This document shows, one piece after another, positions 23,088 through 33,810 of a DNA stretch of 64,000 bases (positions within the stretch are counted from its first letter, which is position 1; each line of letters opens with the position of its first letter). The DNA is from Phascolarctos cinereus (Eukaryota; Chordata; Mammalia; Diprotodontia; Phascolarctidae). The stretch is taken from positions 11,766,001-11,830,000 of the forward strand of contig NW_018343964.1 of NCBI RefSeq assembly GCF_002099425.1, given 5' to 3'. A program made the position numbers and the translations under genes. A model generated the notes under the pieces. The model saw only the letters and a program-made list of their open reading frames with translations. It ran no database searches and was not told the origin of the DNA.

Positions 23088-23420
23088 CCTCGTGATGGAA
23101 AATGCTATCCACATCCAAAGAAAGAACTATGGAATCTGAATGCAGACCAAAGCATACTATTTGCTATTTTTTTTCTCTTCTGTTGTGTTTTATTTCCTCT
23201 TTCTGGTGGTTCCTCCTATTGGTTCTAATTTTTACTTATAACATCACTAATCTGAAAACATATTTAATAAGAATATATATATATAGCCTATATCAGATTG
23301 TACGCCATCTTGGGGAGGGTGGTGGGGAGGAAGGGGGAGAAAAATTTTAAACTCAAAAGCATATGGAAGTGATTGTTGATAAGTCAAAATAAATTTAAAA
23401 AAATTTTTAAAAATCTGCAT
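23088..23420 (+). mobile_element. L1 LINE 3' UTR with A-rich tail
   Basis: Sense L1 3' end: 'gatggaaaatgctatccaca', 'agaaagaactatggaatctg', 'gcctatatcagattgtacgc', the G-rich 'gggggagaaaaattt' block and an A-rich end near 23400. It is strongly 5'-truncated. Confidence 0.9.
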
Positions 23421-23539
23421 TTAAAGAAGACTCATGCCCTAGACACTTTTCACCAGCTGAACTCCTAGGTTTCTTAAATTCCTCAGGAAAACCCACAGTC
23501 AATTACAGACATATTTATTATATATTTGCATGAGGCATG

Positions 23540-23670
23540 TGATATATCCACCTCTGCAGTATTTTATGTTCCATAGGGACAGAGATTGTCTTATGTGCCT
23601 TTGTATTTTCTCTTGTGTATCTTGTTCTGTGCAAATTGGGCACTTAATGGTTGTTTGAACAAATGTATAG
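23540..23670 (+). mobile_element. L2 LINE 3' terminus
   Basis: 'catagggacagagattgtct', 'ttgtattttctcttgtg', 'gggcacttaatggttgtttg'. Confidence 0.6.
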
Positions 23671-23749
23671 GGAAGTCATGTCCAATCAGAAGACATTTCC
23701 CATGGATCTATGGGCCTCATATGGGTTATATTTTCCAGAAGGTCTAGGA

Positions 23750-23924
23750 CAGGTGTGGGTAACCTGTGACCTAGAGGCCACATGTGGCCTTTTGACTGAG
23801 TCCCAGTTTTATAGAACAAATCCTTTTATTATTTGTTCTGTAAAGTTTGGATTCAGTCAAAGGGCTGCACTTGAGGACCTAGAGGGCCACATGTGGCCTC
23901 CAGGCCGCAGGTTCCCCACTCCTG
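23750..23924. mobile_element. hAT-like palindromic MITE, copy 1
   Basis: Starts CAGGTGTGGGTAACCTG and ends CAGGTTCCCCACTCCTG, which are imperfect terminal inverted repeats. Each end also carries 'ggccacatgtggcc'. The middle holds 'gatttgttctgtaaagtttg'-type words and their complement, so the element is largely self-complementary. It is related to the copies at 26645 and 60939. No intact 8-bp target duplication is visible. Too short to encode a transposase. Confidence 0.85.
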
Positions 23925-24097
23925 AACTATATGATGTTGGACAAACCACTTCAGCTCTTGGGGCTTCAATAACCTCCCCTTCAGAATTAGGAAGTTGATT
24001 TCAGATCTGAGTAGTGTCCCACTATTCTTTTCATCCCAAAATCTTGTGCTTACCTTGCTTTTGCCATGTAAACTTCTGGCTCACTAGTTGTAAAGGC

Positions 24098-24285
24098 CAA
24101 GAGAAAGGGCACAGGGTAAGAGTCAGGAGGGCTGGACTCTTGCCTTTGCTCCACTTCTAACTCCCTCTGAGACTCTGGACAAGTCAGGTCATCATCCAGG
24201 CCTTCAGTTTTCTCACCTATAAAATGAGACGGTTAGACTAGTGAGGTGTTTTCCAGCTCTAAAATTCTGAATTCTAGGTCTGGGC
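24098..24285 (+). mobile_element. MIR-type SINE
   Basis: 'gactctggacaagtcaggtc', 'ttcagttttctcacctataa', 'agacggttagactagtgagg'. Confidence 0.75.
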
Positions 24286-24359
24286 AATGTCCTCCACCTT
24301 GCCATCCCTCCTCTACGTCTTAGATCTTTCCCTTAATTGTGTGACCTCAAGGCTCATTA

Positions 24360-24635
24360 GTAGCATGCTATAATGGAAAGAGATGCCAAGAGACAAGAGA
24401 CCTGCATTCTAATTCTGGATCTGCCATGTACTAGCTGGGAGACCTGAGGAAAATCGTTTTTACCTCTCAACCTCAAATTCTTTATCTGTCAAATGGAGGG
24501 GTAGGGGGTGCCAAGTAAAATCTGCTCAACAAAATTCACAGAGTTGTTGCAAGGATAAACTGAGATGATGGATATGAAAGGTCTCTGGAAAAGAGTTAAA
24601 AGTGCCACACAAATATAAGGTCTTATAAGAGGCTA
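24360..24635 (+). mobile_element. MIR-type SINE
   Basis: 'gctataatggaaagagatgc', 'ctgccatgtactagctggga', 'ctttatctgtcaaatggagg', 'agttgttgcaaggataaact'. Confidence 0.8.
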
Positions 24636-24824
24636 TGGCCTCCCCTTGCCCTGATGTCTTGATTAAATGTTCTACCCCCCCACCCCCTCCAACCTTCATC
24701 CCCTGACATCAGCTCCTTGTTCAGCTAATCTCTATCATGACTGGATCCAAATTTCCTTTGAGCTGCCAGGGAAGAGATGCCTGGTTCTATAGCTGATGAC
24801 AGGATGGTGGTATTGCTTTCTCTA

Positions 24825-25020
24825 GAGGTAACATGGCACGGTGAAAATATCCTTGTATCAGAAGTCAGAAGACTTAGGTTAGAATCTTGGCTTTGCCATT
24901 TGCTTCTTGTATAACTATACTCAAAGCTCCTAATTTTAAGCCTTAATCTCTTCATCTGTATAATGAGGAGTTCAATTAAATAACTTCTGAGGCCCCTCCC
25001 AGATCTAAAGGCTATGGCTC
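24825..25020 (+). mobile_element. MIR-type SINE
   Basis: 'taacatggcacggtgaaaat', 'agtcagaagacttaggttag', 'atctcttcatctgtataatg'. Confidence 0.75.
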
Positions 25021-25580
25021 TTCTCGCTCTTTCCATCCCCACTCCCCCATTCTTTCATTCACCCCATCCCACTCACTTCCTGCAACGGTGATAATAAAAG
25101 CTAAAAGGAAAGACACTTGGGTCTTCGGAAGCATCCTCCCAGATAAGGTATTAGGCATATCAGATGTGATATATTATTAAAACAAAACAAAGAATTCCAT
25201 CTCCACGTGATGTACCAAGAAGGTCACTAATGACCTCAAGAACTATTCTGTGAACATAATTCAGTAGAATTAGCTAATTTTAAAAAATAGAACCCATGCC
25301 ATAGATTATTTCCTTTTGGATGACTTTCAAAATGGTCAGCCTCAAAACCAACCCATAAACTCTTAAATGTTTAGTATTACTTTAACTAAGCTCCCAAGTG
25401 AGATCCAAGGAAGGGTAGTGGGGTTGAGCCAAGTGGCTTTTTAGAGCTCTGTTATCAGGGAAGAGCTTTTGATAGGCCCATGGTTGGGCTAAGAGTTGGG
25501 GTATAGGGTGCTAAGAAGTGACCTGGACGGACACAAGATGACCTCTCCTCCTAACCCAGCTAGGAAGAGGTTAAAGTAGT
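25021..25580. other. Unclassified, no gene seen
   Basis: No recognised repeat or coding sequence. Confidence 0.35.
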
Positions 25581-25690
25581 GTCAAAAAGCATTTATTAAA
25601 TGCCTAGTATATGCCAGGCACCAAAGAAACAAAGAAAGGATTTCAAAGAATTCACAGTCTAATGGGGTAGAGAATATGCAAATAACTAAG

Positions 25691-25711
25691 GATATATATA
25701 TATATATATAT
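25691..25711. repeat. (TA)n microsatellite in L2 3' UTR
   Basis: About ten TA units in the antisense L2, at the place where related copies read 'aaatatatacaaa'. Confidence 0.9.
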
Positions 25712-26105
25712 GATAGATCTATGTCTGTGGGTATATACAGCATACATTGGAAAGAATCACAAGAAGGGCCCTAGCATTAAGGGGAACCAGGAGAAAGTAG
25801 GATTTAGTTGAGACTTGAAGGAAGTCAGAGAAGTCAGTGAAATCAGGAGGCAGAGTTGAAGAAGGAAAACATTCCAGGCATAGAGGACAGCCAGTGAAAA
25901 TACATGGCATCTGAAGATGAAGTGATTCATGCAATGAAAAGCAAAGAGGTCAGTGTCACTGGATCACAGAGTATGGGAAAGGAAGTGACGTATGATTGTA
26001 AATTTAGGAAGGGGGCTGGTTATGAAGGACTTTAAAAACCAACCAAAGAATTTTATATTTGATCCTGCAGGTAATGGGGAGTTGATGGAGGTTATTGACA
26101 TGGGG

Positions 26106-26106
<1 letters not shown>

Positions 26107-26138
<32 letters not shown>
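26107..26138. repeat. (GT)n microsatellite in L2
   Basis: About 15 GT units directly before 'gatgattggatctatgctct', inside the antisense L2. Confidence 0.95.
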
Positions 26139-26139
<1 letters not shown>

Positions 26140-26644
26140 TGATTGGATCTATGCTCTTAGGAAGATCACTTTGATGGCTGAGTGGAGGATGAATCAAAGT
26201 GGAGAGAGACTTGAGGCAGGGATGTCAATAGCTATTGCACAGTGCAGGTGTGAGGTGATGAGAGACTGCACCAAGGTGATGGCAGCGTCAGAGGGGAGTC
26301 AGGAGCATACATGAGAGATGTGGTGAAAGTAGAATCCATTGGCCTTGCCAACAGATTGGAAATGGAGGACGAGGGTGGTAAAAGAACAAGGATTCTAGGT
26401 TGCAAGTCTGGGTGACCCTAAACAGTAAAGTTAGTAAGAGAGGGAGGTTTTGAAGAGTAAGATAATAATTTCAGTTTTGAACATGTTAAATTTAAGATAT
26501 CTACTGGACATCCTTGAGATATCTAATATGGCAGTTAGTTGGAAATGTGAGACTTGAGGTCAAGGGAGAGATTGGGCTGGACAAATAGATCTGAGAATCA
26601 TTTGTGTAGAGATGATAATTGAATTCACCAAGTGAAATAGTATG

Positions 26645-26754
26645 CAGGGGTGGGGAACCTGTAGCTTTGACGCCACATGTGGCCTCAGATTTGTTCTGTG
26701 AAGTTTGGATTCAGTCAAAGGGCAGCACTCAAGACCACAGGTTCTCCACCCCTG
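26645..26754. mobile_element. hAT-like palindromic MITE, copy 2, nested in L2
   Basis: Starts CAGGGGTGGGGAACCTG and ends CAGGTTCTCCACCCCTG, the best-kept terminal inverted repeats of the three copies. It contains 'gccacatgtggcc' and 'tttggattcagtcaaagggc'. L2 sequence resumes immediately after it, so it inserted into the L2. Confidence 0.9.
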
Positions 26755-26854
26755 GTAGAGAGGGAGAAGAGAAGAAGGCCCAGGATAGAGCCTTGGGAGA
26801 TACTAAGATGAAAGAAACAAGAGTGAAGTCTGGGAAGGCAGAAGAATGGTAAAC

Positions 26855-26945
26855 GAGGTAATGAGATCATTGTGTAAGTTGCTTTGCACACCTTAAAAAG
26901 GTATATATGAGCTATCATCATTGATATTACTGCTTTAATTTTGAT
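26855..26945 (+). mobile_element. MIR 3' fragment
   Basis: 'gtaatgagatcattgtgtaa', 'tgctttgcacaccttaaaaa', 'gagctatcatcattgat'. Confidence 0.6.
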
Positions 26946-27387
26946 TTCATCACAAAATACAAAATAGTTCATCTCAATCACATAATGTTGAAAAGCTTTC
27001 TCATAAACAAAATCAGTGCAAGTAGAATAAGAAGAGAAACTATCAAATGGAATATCTCTGATACAGGTCTGATACAGTCAAGATATATAGGAAATTGCCA
27101 AATATATAAGATGCATAGACATTTCTTTTAAAAAAAAAGTGGTCAGAAGATATTAACAGTTTTCAAAAGAAGTAATGCAAATTAATCAACAATCACATGA
27201 AAAAAATCACTAATAACAAAATGCAAATTAAAACAAATGAGCTTTTACTTCACATATATGAAATTGGGAAAAATTATAAAATATAGTAATAGTCAATGTC
27301 AAAGGGATTGTGGAAAGTGAGACACACTATTAAATTGCTGGTAGAGCTGAGAATTAGCACAAACATTCTGGAAAACATTTTATAACT

Positions 27388-27480
27388 ATTTGAGACCAGG
27401 GACAAGTGACTTTAACCCCTCTGGGCTTTAGTTTCTTAATCTGTAAAGTGACAATAATCACTCTGAGGAGGCCAGGGATA
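27388..27480 (+). mobile_element. MIR-type fragment within L1
   Basis: 'ctttaacccctctgggcttt' and 'cttaatctgtaaagtgacaa'. The same variant occurs at about 30570-30640. Confidence 0.65.
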
Positions 27481-27604
27481 GAAAAAATGATTCTTATGTG
27501 CACCAAAATATTCATAACAGCACTTTTTGTAGTAACAAAAAGTTAGAAACAAAATATGTATCCATCAATTGGACTGAACAAACTGGTTTATGAATACAAT
27601 ATAA

Positions 27605-27868
27605 TAACGACAGCTAACATTTATATAATGCCTACTGCATACCAGGTACTATGCTAGGCATTTTACAATTACTATCTCATTTGATTCTCACAACAACCCT
27701 GGGAAGGCGGTGCTATTATTATCCCCATTTTACAGATGAGGAAACTGAAGCAAAGGCCAAGTGACCTGCCCAGGGTCACACAGCTAGTAAGTTTCTGAGG
27801 TCAGATCTGAACTCAGGCCTTCCTGACTTCAAGCCCAATGATCTATCCATTGTGCCACTTAGTAGCCC
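27605..27868 (-). mobile_element. MIR/THER1-type SINE within L1, with target duplication
   Basis: Antisense 'gctaacatttatataatgcc', 'ccccattttacagatgagga', 'cagggtcacacagctagtaa', 'tccattgtgccacttagtag'. It is flanked by caatataa at 27597-27604 and 27869-27876. Confidence 0.9.
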
Positions 27869-28010
27869 CAATATAACAGAATGTAATATCCCAGATGAAA
27901 AGCCTTGTATAAACTGAGGCAGTGCAAAGAAAGCAGAACCAAGATAACATTATTCACAGTGACTAAAATAATATAAATGAAGCCACACTAAAAATCAATG
28001 GAATTCTGAT

Positions 28011-28375
28011 CAAATGCAGTAACAATGTTAGTTACATACTTCTTCTCTATAGAAAAGGATGACATTTACATTAAAATTTTTTAAAATTTCACTTCTTAAT
28101 TCTTAACATCTCCCATTAGATCCTCTATTTCAAGAGCAACTTAAAAAAACATATACCCTCCTCTCCTTTGGACTGGTTAGTTTTTATCTATACCATTGTG
28201 TTGTATAGAAGGTACCTTGTTTAAAGAAGGACACTGAGAGACTGGATCATGCTCCAAGATGGTGAAGGAATGTTAAACCATGTCAGAGGAGGACCTGGTG
28301 AAGGAACTATTTAGAAAGAGAAGAGAAGGCTTAAGAAGGATATCACAGTTGTCTTCAAGTTAAGTGAAGGGATGC
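28011..28375. other. Unclassified, no gene seen
   Basis: AT-rich sequence at first, perhaps old L1 remnant. No coding signal. Confidence 0.35.
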
Positions 28376-28482
28376 ACACACACATACACGTATATATAGA
28401 GACACACACATACATATATACATACAAATATATATGTAGGTATATGTCTATTTACACATATATAACATGTGTGTGTAAATAA
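28376..28482. repeat. CA/TA-rich simple sequence
   Basis: Mixed CACACA, TATATA and GTGTGT runs with interruptions. Confidence 0.85.
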
Positions 28483-29440
28483 AAGAAGTGATGGGCCCGA
28501 GCATGATGAGCTTGAGAACCAGCCACTTAGGATGGCGCATATTCTCTGGCCTCTTGAAAGGCATGAGCAACTGAAGGGTCTTGGTTGATCCCTTGGCACC
28601 CATGAATGAGGGGGGAGAAGAGTTGGGAAGGGCTATTTCAAATAGAATTAGGTATTGGGCAAGAAGAGACACTTAAAAGGAGAGACAATTTCTGCTATCA
28701 CTCTGTCTTCCTGACTGTTGAGCTCATCAGGACTGTAAGCTTCTCACTGGGGGAGTAGTGGAGATATTTCTTCCTCTACCCCCTCCCCACCTCCCATCCC
28801 CCCAGCAACTAGGGAAGCAGCCTGCACATGACAGTGAAGACATATGGACTTCTAGGTAAGCTCAAGACAGGACCTCGGGGCCCTGGATACTTCTGTTCTG
28901 TGTTTCTTTCCTTGAATCCAGGTGAACAAACAGCAATCCTAACATGGATATTCCTAGTCTTGGTAGTATCCTCATGAAGTCCAGAGTTCAAAAATTCCTG
29001 GATCTGGATACTGGCTGGCAGGGAGACATGATTCTTGATACCAAAGTCCTTCTTGGAGGAAAAGCTGACCACTGACAGGAGAATGAGCCAGAAGATAAGG
29101 CCTGGAGTAGATCAGGCAGGAGAGGTGAAAGCTGAAAGTGAAATATCTAGTCCACAGTCCCACAAAATGATTTTAGGTTTTAATGTTTTCACCCTAGAGA
29201 GAGTGATGTTTGGGAGTTGCTTCTCCTTTTGAGTTTACTGAATAACCAGCAATTCATGCTCATTGGCCAATTCTCTTTGGCAAAACTAAAACTCCTCCCT
29301 TCCCTTCCCCTGCCCACCCACCGACTGACAGGGACCAAGAGATCATTCCAAAGCCCAAGTCCTTCAGTAGTGAACACTGCTGCTCTAGAGATGGCCCAAG
29401 TGCAAAAGATCAGAAGGCCTTCCCTTTTCTTCAGTTTGGG
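28483..29440. other. Unclassified, no gene seen
   Basis: Moderate GC. Several short frames on both strands are without recognisable domains. No repeat recognised. Confidence 0.35.
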
Positions 29441-29441
29441 G

Positions 29442-30030
29442 TTTTTTTTTTTTTAGTATTTAATGTTTTATTTTCCCTCAATTACATGTAAAAACAATTT
29501 TTAACATTTTTTTATTTTGAATTTTAAATTGTCTCCCTCCTTCCTTCCCCTCCTCCTTATTGAGAAGACAAGAAATTTGATTTAAGTTTACATGTACAAT
29601 CATGCCAATGATATTACCATATCAGTCAGGTGGTAAAAGAAAACACAGACAAAAAAAAAAAGCCAAGAAAGAAGTTTTTAAAAAGTATGCTTTAATCTGT
29701 CTTCAGACTCCATCAGTACTCTCTCTGCAGGTAGATAACATTTTTCATCATGAGTCCTTCGGAATTGTCTTGGATCATTGTATTGCTGAGAATAACTAAG
29801 TCATTCATGATTGGCCATTGTACAACACTGCTATTATTGTATACAGTGTTCTCCTGGTTCTGCTCAATTCAATTTGCATCAGTTCATGCAAATCTTTCCA
29901 GGTTTTTCTGAGAGCATCTGGCTCATCATTTCTTATTGCACAATACTATTCTATCTCAATCACATACCACAACTTGGTCATCCATTTCTAAATTCAAGGG
30001 CATCCCCTCAATTTCCAATTCTTTAGTGGG
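29442..30030 (-). mobile_element. L1 LINE 3' end
   Basis: Antisense from a T-run through 'attacatgtaaaaacaattt', 'catcatgagtccttcggaat', 'tattgctgagaataactaag', 'aatctttccaggtttttctg' and 'ctcaatttccaattctttag'. Confidence 0.95.
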
Positions 30031-30679
30031 GTCCCCTTTTTGCTCTCAGTGCAGAGAGGCAAGAAACCCCTCATTTTGCATGATTTCAGAGGACAAGAAC
30101 CAGGAGGAAGGGATGGAAGTTTCAGTTGCCCCAAAATAGGTGGCCTCACTGGATAAGCTCCCTTTTTCAGCTCTAAATTCATGATCCTAAGAAATTCCAG
30201 CAGTGGAGCAAGGGTTGAATGGCTTAGGGATTTCTATTCAGGCCCAGGTTGGACTAGAAGACTTCCGAGGGTCCCATCAGCTGTGAGATTTTATAAGAAG
30301 TATTGATAGCTGCTTCTACATAGATCTAAGGAACATGTTACTAGTTCAAAGGCAACTAGCTCTGTGCTGTTCCAGTTAAGAACTCACTTTGCCCTTCCTG
30401 TGGATCAGGTCCAAGGCCTTACCAAAAGAAGGACAGACGTAGAGCCTGAGCTTTCTTATGGGTCTACCTGGGGAAATTGTATAAAGTAGTGGGAAGAATC
30501 TGAACTTATAGTAAAACCTGTCAAATGGCCAAATCCTATTGAGGATAAGGGACTGAGATGGGTGACACGAGGGACAGATGACTTTAACCCCTCTGGGCTT
30601 CAGCTTCTTCATTTGTAAAGTGACAGTCACAATACTTACGCTGTTTACGCCGTGGAAGTTTTGTGTAGACAAGCAACTT
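30031..30679. other. Mostly unclassified, with a MIR-type piece
   Basis: A MIR-type piece lies at about 30570-30640 (plus; 'aacccctctgggcttcagct'). The rest is unclassified. Confidence 0.4.
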
Positions 30680-30950
30680 GAGGTTCAGTTAGAAAGGCCC
30701 TCAGCTGCCACCTAATCCAATCCACACCCAAAAGAAACCCCCACTTTTACTTCCCTGGCAGGCAGCCACCGGTCCTCTGTTCAAAAACCTAAGGAGGAAT
30801 CTATTGCCTGCCTCCCTAGGCAGCCCATGCATTCTGCTGCAGGACCGTTCTAACCGTGAGGAAGTTTTCTCTTACGTCAAACCTAAATTTGCCTCTTTGC
30901 ATCTTCCACTTGACCCTTCTAGTTCTTTCCTCTGGGGCCAAACAGAATGT
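30680..30950 (-). mobile_element. CR1/L3-type LINE fragment
   Basis: Antisense words typical of mammalian CR1/L3: 'tgaggaagttttctcttacg', 'tcaaacctaaatttgcctct', 'cctctggggccaaa'. The terminal octamer repeat is absent, so this is internal or decayed. Confidence 0.65.
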
Positions 30951-30954
30951 GTCT

Positions 30955-31906
30955 TTTTTTTTTCTTTTGGGGGGGTATACTATTTTATTTTTTCCCAAGT
31001 ACATGTAAAAACAATTTTTAACATTCTTTTTAAATTTTGAATTCCAAATTCTCTCCCATCCTCCTTCCTTCCCTCCTCCTCTTGAGACAGTAGGCAATTT
31101 GATATAGATTATACATGTGCAATCACACAAAACGTATTTCTATATCAGTCCTATTGTGAGAGAAACCAGACAAAAAAAAACCCACAAAAAAATAAAGTGA
31201 AAAATAGTATCAGACTCCACCAGTTCTTTCTCTGGGTGCAGATAGCATTTTCCATCATGAGTCCTTTGGAATTGTCTTGGATCCTTGTATTGCTGAGAAC
31301 AGCTAAGTCATTAACAGTTGGTCATCATATAATATTGCTGCTGCTATGTACAATGTTCTCTTGGTTCTGCTCATTTCACTTTATATCAGTTCACGTAAGT
31401 CTTTCCAGGTTTTTCTAAAATCTGCTTGCTCATTATTTCTTATAGCACAATAGTATTCCATCACAATCACATACCACAACTTGTTCAGCCATTCCCCAAT
31501 TGATGGGACTCCCCTCAATTTCCAGTTCTTTACCGCTACAAAAAGAGCTGCTATAAATATTTTTGTACAAATAGGTCCTTCCCCCTCCCCCTTTTTAAAA
31601 AATCTCTTTGGGATACAGACCTAGTAGTAGTATTTCTGGATCAAAGGGCATGCACAGTTTTATAGTCACTTGGATATAGTTCCAAAATGCTTTCTAGAGT
31701 GGTTGGATCAGTTCACGACTCCACCAACAGTTCATTAGTGTCCCAATTTTCCCACATCCCCTCCAACATTTATCGTTTTCCTTTTTTATCGTATTAGACA
31801 ATTTGATAGTTGTGAGGGAGTACCTCAGAGTTGTTTTAATTTGCATTTCTCTAATTGATAGTGATTTAGAGCATTTTTATATGACTATGGATAGCTTTGA
31901 TTTCTT
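30955..31906 (-). mobile_element. L1 LINE 3' end (outer element)
   Basis: Antisense L1: T-run, 'aagtacatgtaaaaacaatt', 'catcatgagtcctttggaat', 'agcacaatagtattccatca', 'gggatacagacctagtagta', 'tggttggatcagttcacgac', 'tttgcatttctctaattgat'. It is interrupted at 31907 by another L1 and resumes at 33099-33141. Confidence 0.95.
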
Positions 31907-32207
31907 TTTTTTTTTTTGGTAAATTTTAAAAATTCATTTTAAACTTAAATACAAATTGAAAAGAGGAAAAAAAAACATTGCCATGTACTCAGCAGAACAT
32001 ATGAGAGGATTCAATATAAAATAATAAATTTCTATTTCAGGAAAACCCACATAATAAATACTACACATTGTTTTCAAAGCTACCCAGCTTTTCTTTACTT
32101 CCTTGTAAGTTTTCTTTTGTTCTCTGCTGTGTACTTTTTACTTTGTTTTTTCCTCTCGCTTCCCTGTCCCCACCTAAGTCTACAATTAAATACAGATATA
32201 TATATAC

Positions 32208-32247
<40 letters not shown>

Positions 32248-33098
32248 ACATAGAGATCTATAAACAGACTCATATATGTAAGACCATACTATGCTTATTT
32301 CCTTCTATCATCTGTTTCTCAGAAGGTGTATAGCATCTTCCTTCATAAGTTCAAGTCTTTCCATGTTTTTCTACATCAACCAGTTCTTCATTTCCTATAC
32401 CACAGCAATTTTCCAACTCAATCACTTCCCATCTGAGAGATTGTCAATGAAAGTTTTTCCCCAATTTTTTGCATTCCTCTACTCTTGACTAGGTTGGTTT
32501 TATTTGTACCAAAAATTTTAAATTTAAAATAATAGAAATTATCCATTTTACACTTCAACAATGCTCTCATCTCATAAGATGTAGTTTAAGGTCTGATACT
32601 GCTGAATCTGTTTTCTTTACATCTTTTTTCTCCTGGTTTCTTTGAAATTCTTGACCTTTTGTTCTTCCAAATGAACTTTGTTATTATTTTTTCTAACTCA
32701 GTAAGATAATTTTTTGGTAATTTAATTGATATGACATTGAATAAATAGTTAAGTAAAACTGTCATTTTTTATTATATTGGCTTTACCTACCCATGAACAA
32801 TAAATGTTACTTCAATTATTTAGATCTGACTTTATTTATATAAAAAGCATTTTACATTAAGTTCATATAGTTCCTGTGACTGTTTTGGCAGGTATGTGCT
32901 CAAGTTTTTTATACTGTCTAGTTATTTTAAGTAGTTTAAAATAATATTGAATAATATTGCTGACACCTAGTATAGTTTCGTTATTTTTGTCTTTTGATTA
33001 AATCTACTTTAGCTTTAACTTTGTCTGAGATCATGATTACTACTCCTACTTTTTTACATAACAAATTCTATTTTCCTGCCCTTTATTTTATCTTTGTG
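31907..33098 (-). mobile_element. Second L1 LINE inserted in the first
   Basis: Bounded by 17-bp copies of gatagctttgatttctt (31890-31906 and 33099-33115). It begins with a T-run, the antisense of a poly(A) tail. Its 3' UTR differs from the outer element. It continues into antisense ORF2 ('gaccttttgttcttccaaat', 'cctacccatgaacaata', 'agatctgactttattt'). It ends inside ORF2, so it is a 5'-truncated copy of about 1.2 kb. Confidence 0.95.
32188..32248. repeat. TA/CA-rich microsatellite within the inner L1
   Basis: 'atatatatacatatatat'-type run. Confidence 0.9.
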
Positions 33099-33141
33099 AT
33101 AGCTTTGATTTCTTCATCTGAAAACTGCTTATTCAAATCCA
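33099..33141 (-). mobile_element. Outer L1 resumes
   Basis: 'gatttcttcatctgaaaact' continues the sequence broken at 31906, then similarity stops at about 33141. Confidence 0.85.
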
Positions 33142-33229
33142 GGAATCTGGAGGAGAGAGACTTCTCTAAAGAACTTTCCCCACTCGCTTCAAGTAAGCCC
33201 CTCAGACATGTGGATGTAAACTTACTACA

Positions 33230-33380
33230 AATGTATATGTATATGTAAATATATACATATATGTGTGTGAATGTGTATCTTAAAGTATTAATGTAATATA
33301 TAAAATATGTGTTTATAATTTATAAATATATAAACATATGTATCTTTGTGATTTATAAATATAAAGTATTAATATGCATG
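33230..33380. repeat. AT-rich simple sequence
   Basis: Tracts of TATAAATATA and ATATGTGTG with interruptions. Confidence 0.75.
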
Positions 33381-33639
33381 AGTTATTATTACCTAATAAA
33401 TGATGGTTCTGGGAAGCCTGGAAACTGCAGCTTCATCTTTTTCTTCAAAGAAACCAGAAAACAAATTCAAAATGTATGTTGGTTGTTAATCCCTTTTACT
33501 CCACCAACCAAGGACCTAGAAGGTGTACCTACGTCCTGACTCCCTATCCTTCATATTATATTTCAGCCACTTCAGCTTACACCTACTTCCATGGCCTCCA
33601 GCCCATTTTACTTGGCTTCTCCTTTGGCGAGAGGGGCAA

Positions 33640-33810
33640 ACGGCTGCAATCCTGACTGAAACATGCTGGCATGGTGACTCTGGGTGGGCAAGATGTTTAA
33701 CCCTTTGGAACCTCAGTTTTCTCATCTGTAAAAATTGAAATAATAGTACTTGTGGAATAGGGTTGTAGGGAAGAAAGCATCTTGTAAACTTTAAGTGCAA
33801 TAGAAATGGA
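33640..33810 (+). mobile_element. MIR-type SINE
   Basis: 'tgactctgggtgggcaagat', 'cctcagttttctcatctgta'. Confidence 0.75.

Larger units (their letters stand above)
25581..26850 (-). mobile_element. L2 LINE, 3' half, with two microsatellites and a nested MITE
   Basis: Antisense L2: terminus 'aaaagcatttattaaatgcc', 'gaaaacattccaggcatag', 'agtgtcactggatcacagag', 'ctttaaaaaccaaccaaaga', 'ttaggaagatcactttgatg', and finally 'ggcccaggatagagccttgg'. It carries (TA)n at 25691-25711 and (GT)n at 26107-26138, and is interrupted by a hAT-like MITE at 26645-26754. Confidence 0.9.
26990..28010 (+). mobile_element. L1 LINE, ORF2 end to 3' UTR, interrupted by SINEs
   Basis: Sense, A-rich L1: 'aaaatgcaaattaaaacaaa', 'attgctggtagagctgagaa', 'aacagcactttttgtagtaa', 'tccatcaattggactgaaca', then after a SINE 'gcaaagaaagcagaaccaag'. 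It is interrupted at about 27388-27480 by a MIR-like piece and at 27605-27868 by a MIR/THER1 SINE. Confidence 0.85.

Noticed and set aside
23750-23924. Possible microRNA-type hairpin because of strong self-complementarity
   Set aside because: The palindromy is explained by the MITE's structure, and sister copies exist at 26645 and 60939.
26092-26140. Short frames with runs of VCVC or THTH
   Set aside because: They are translations of the GT microsatellite.
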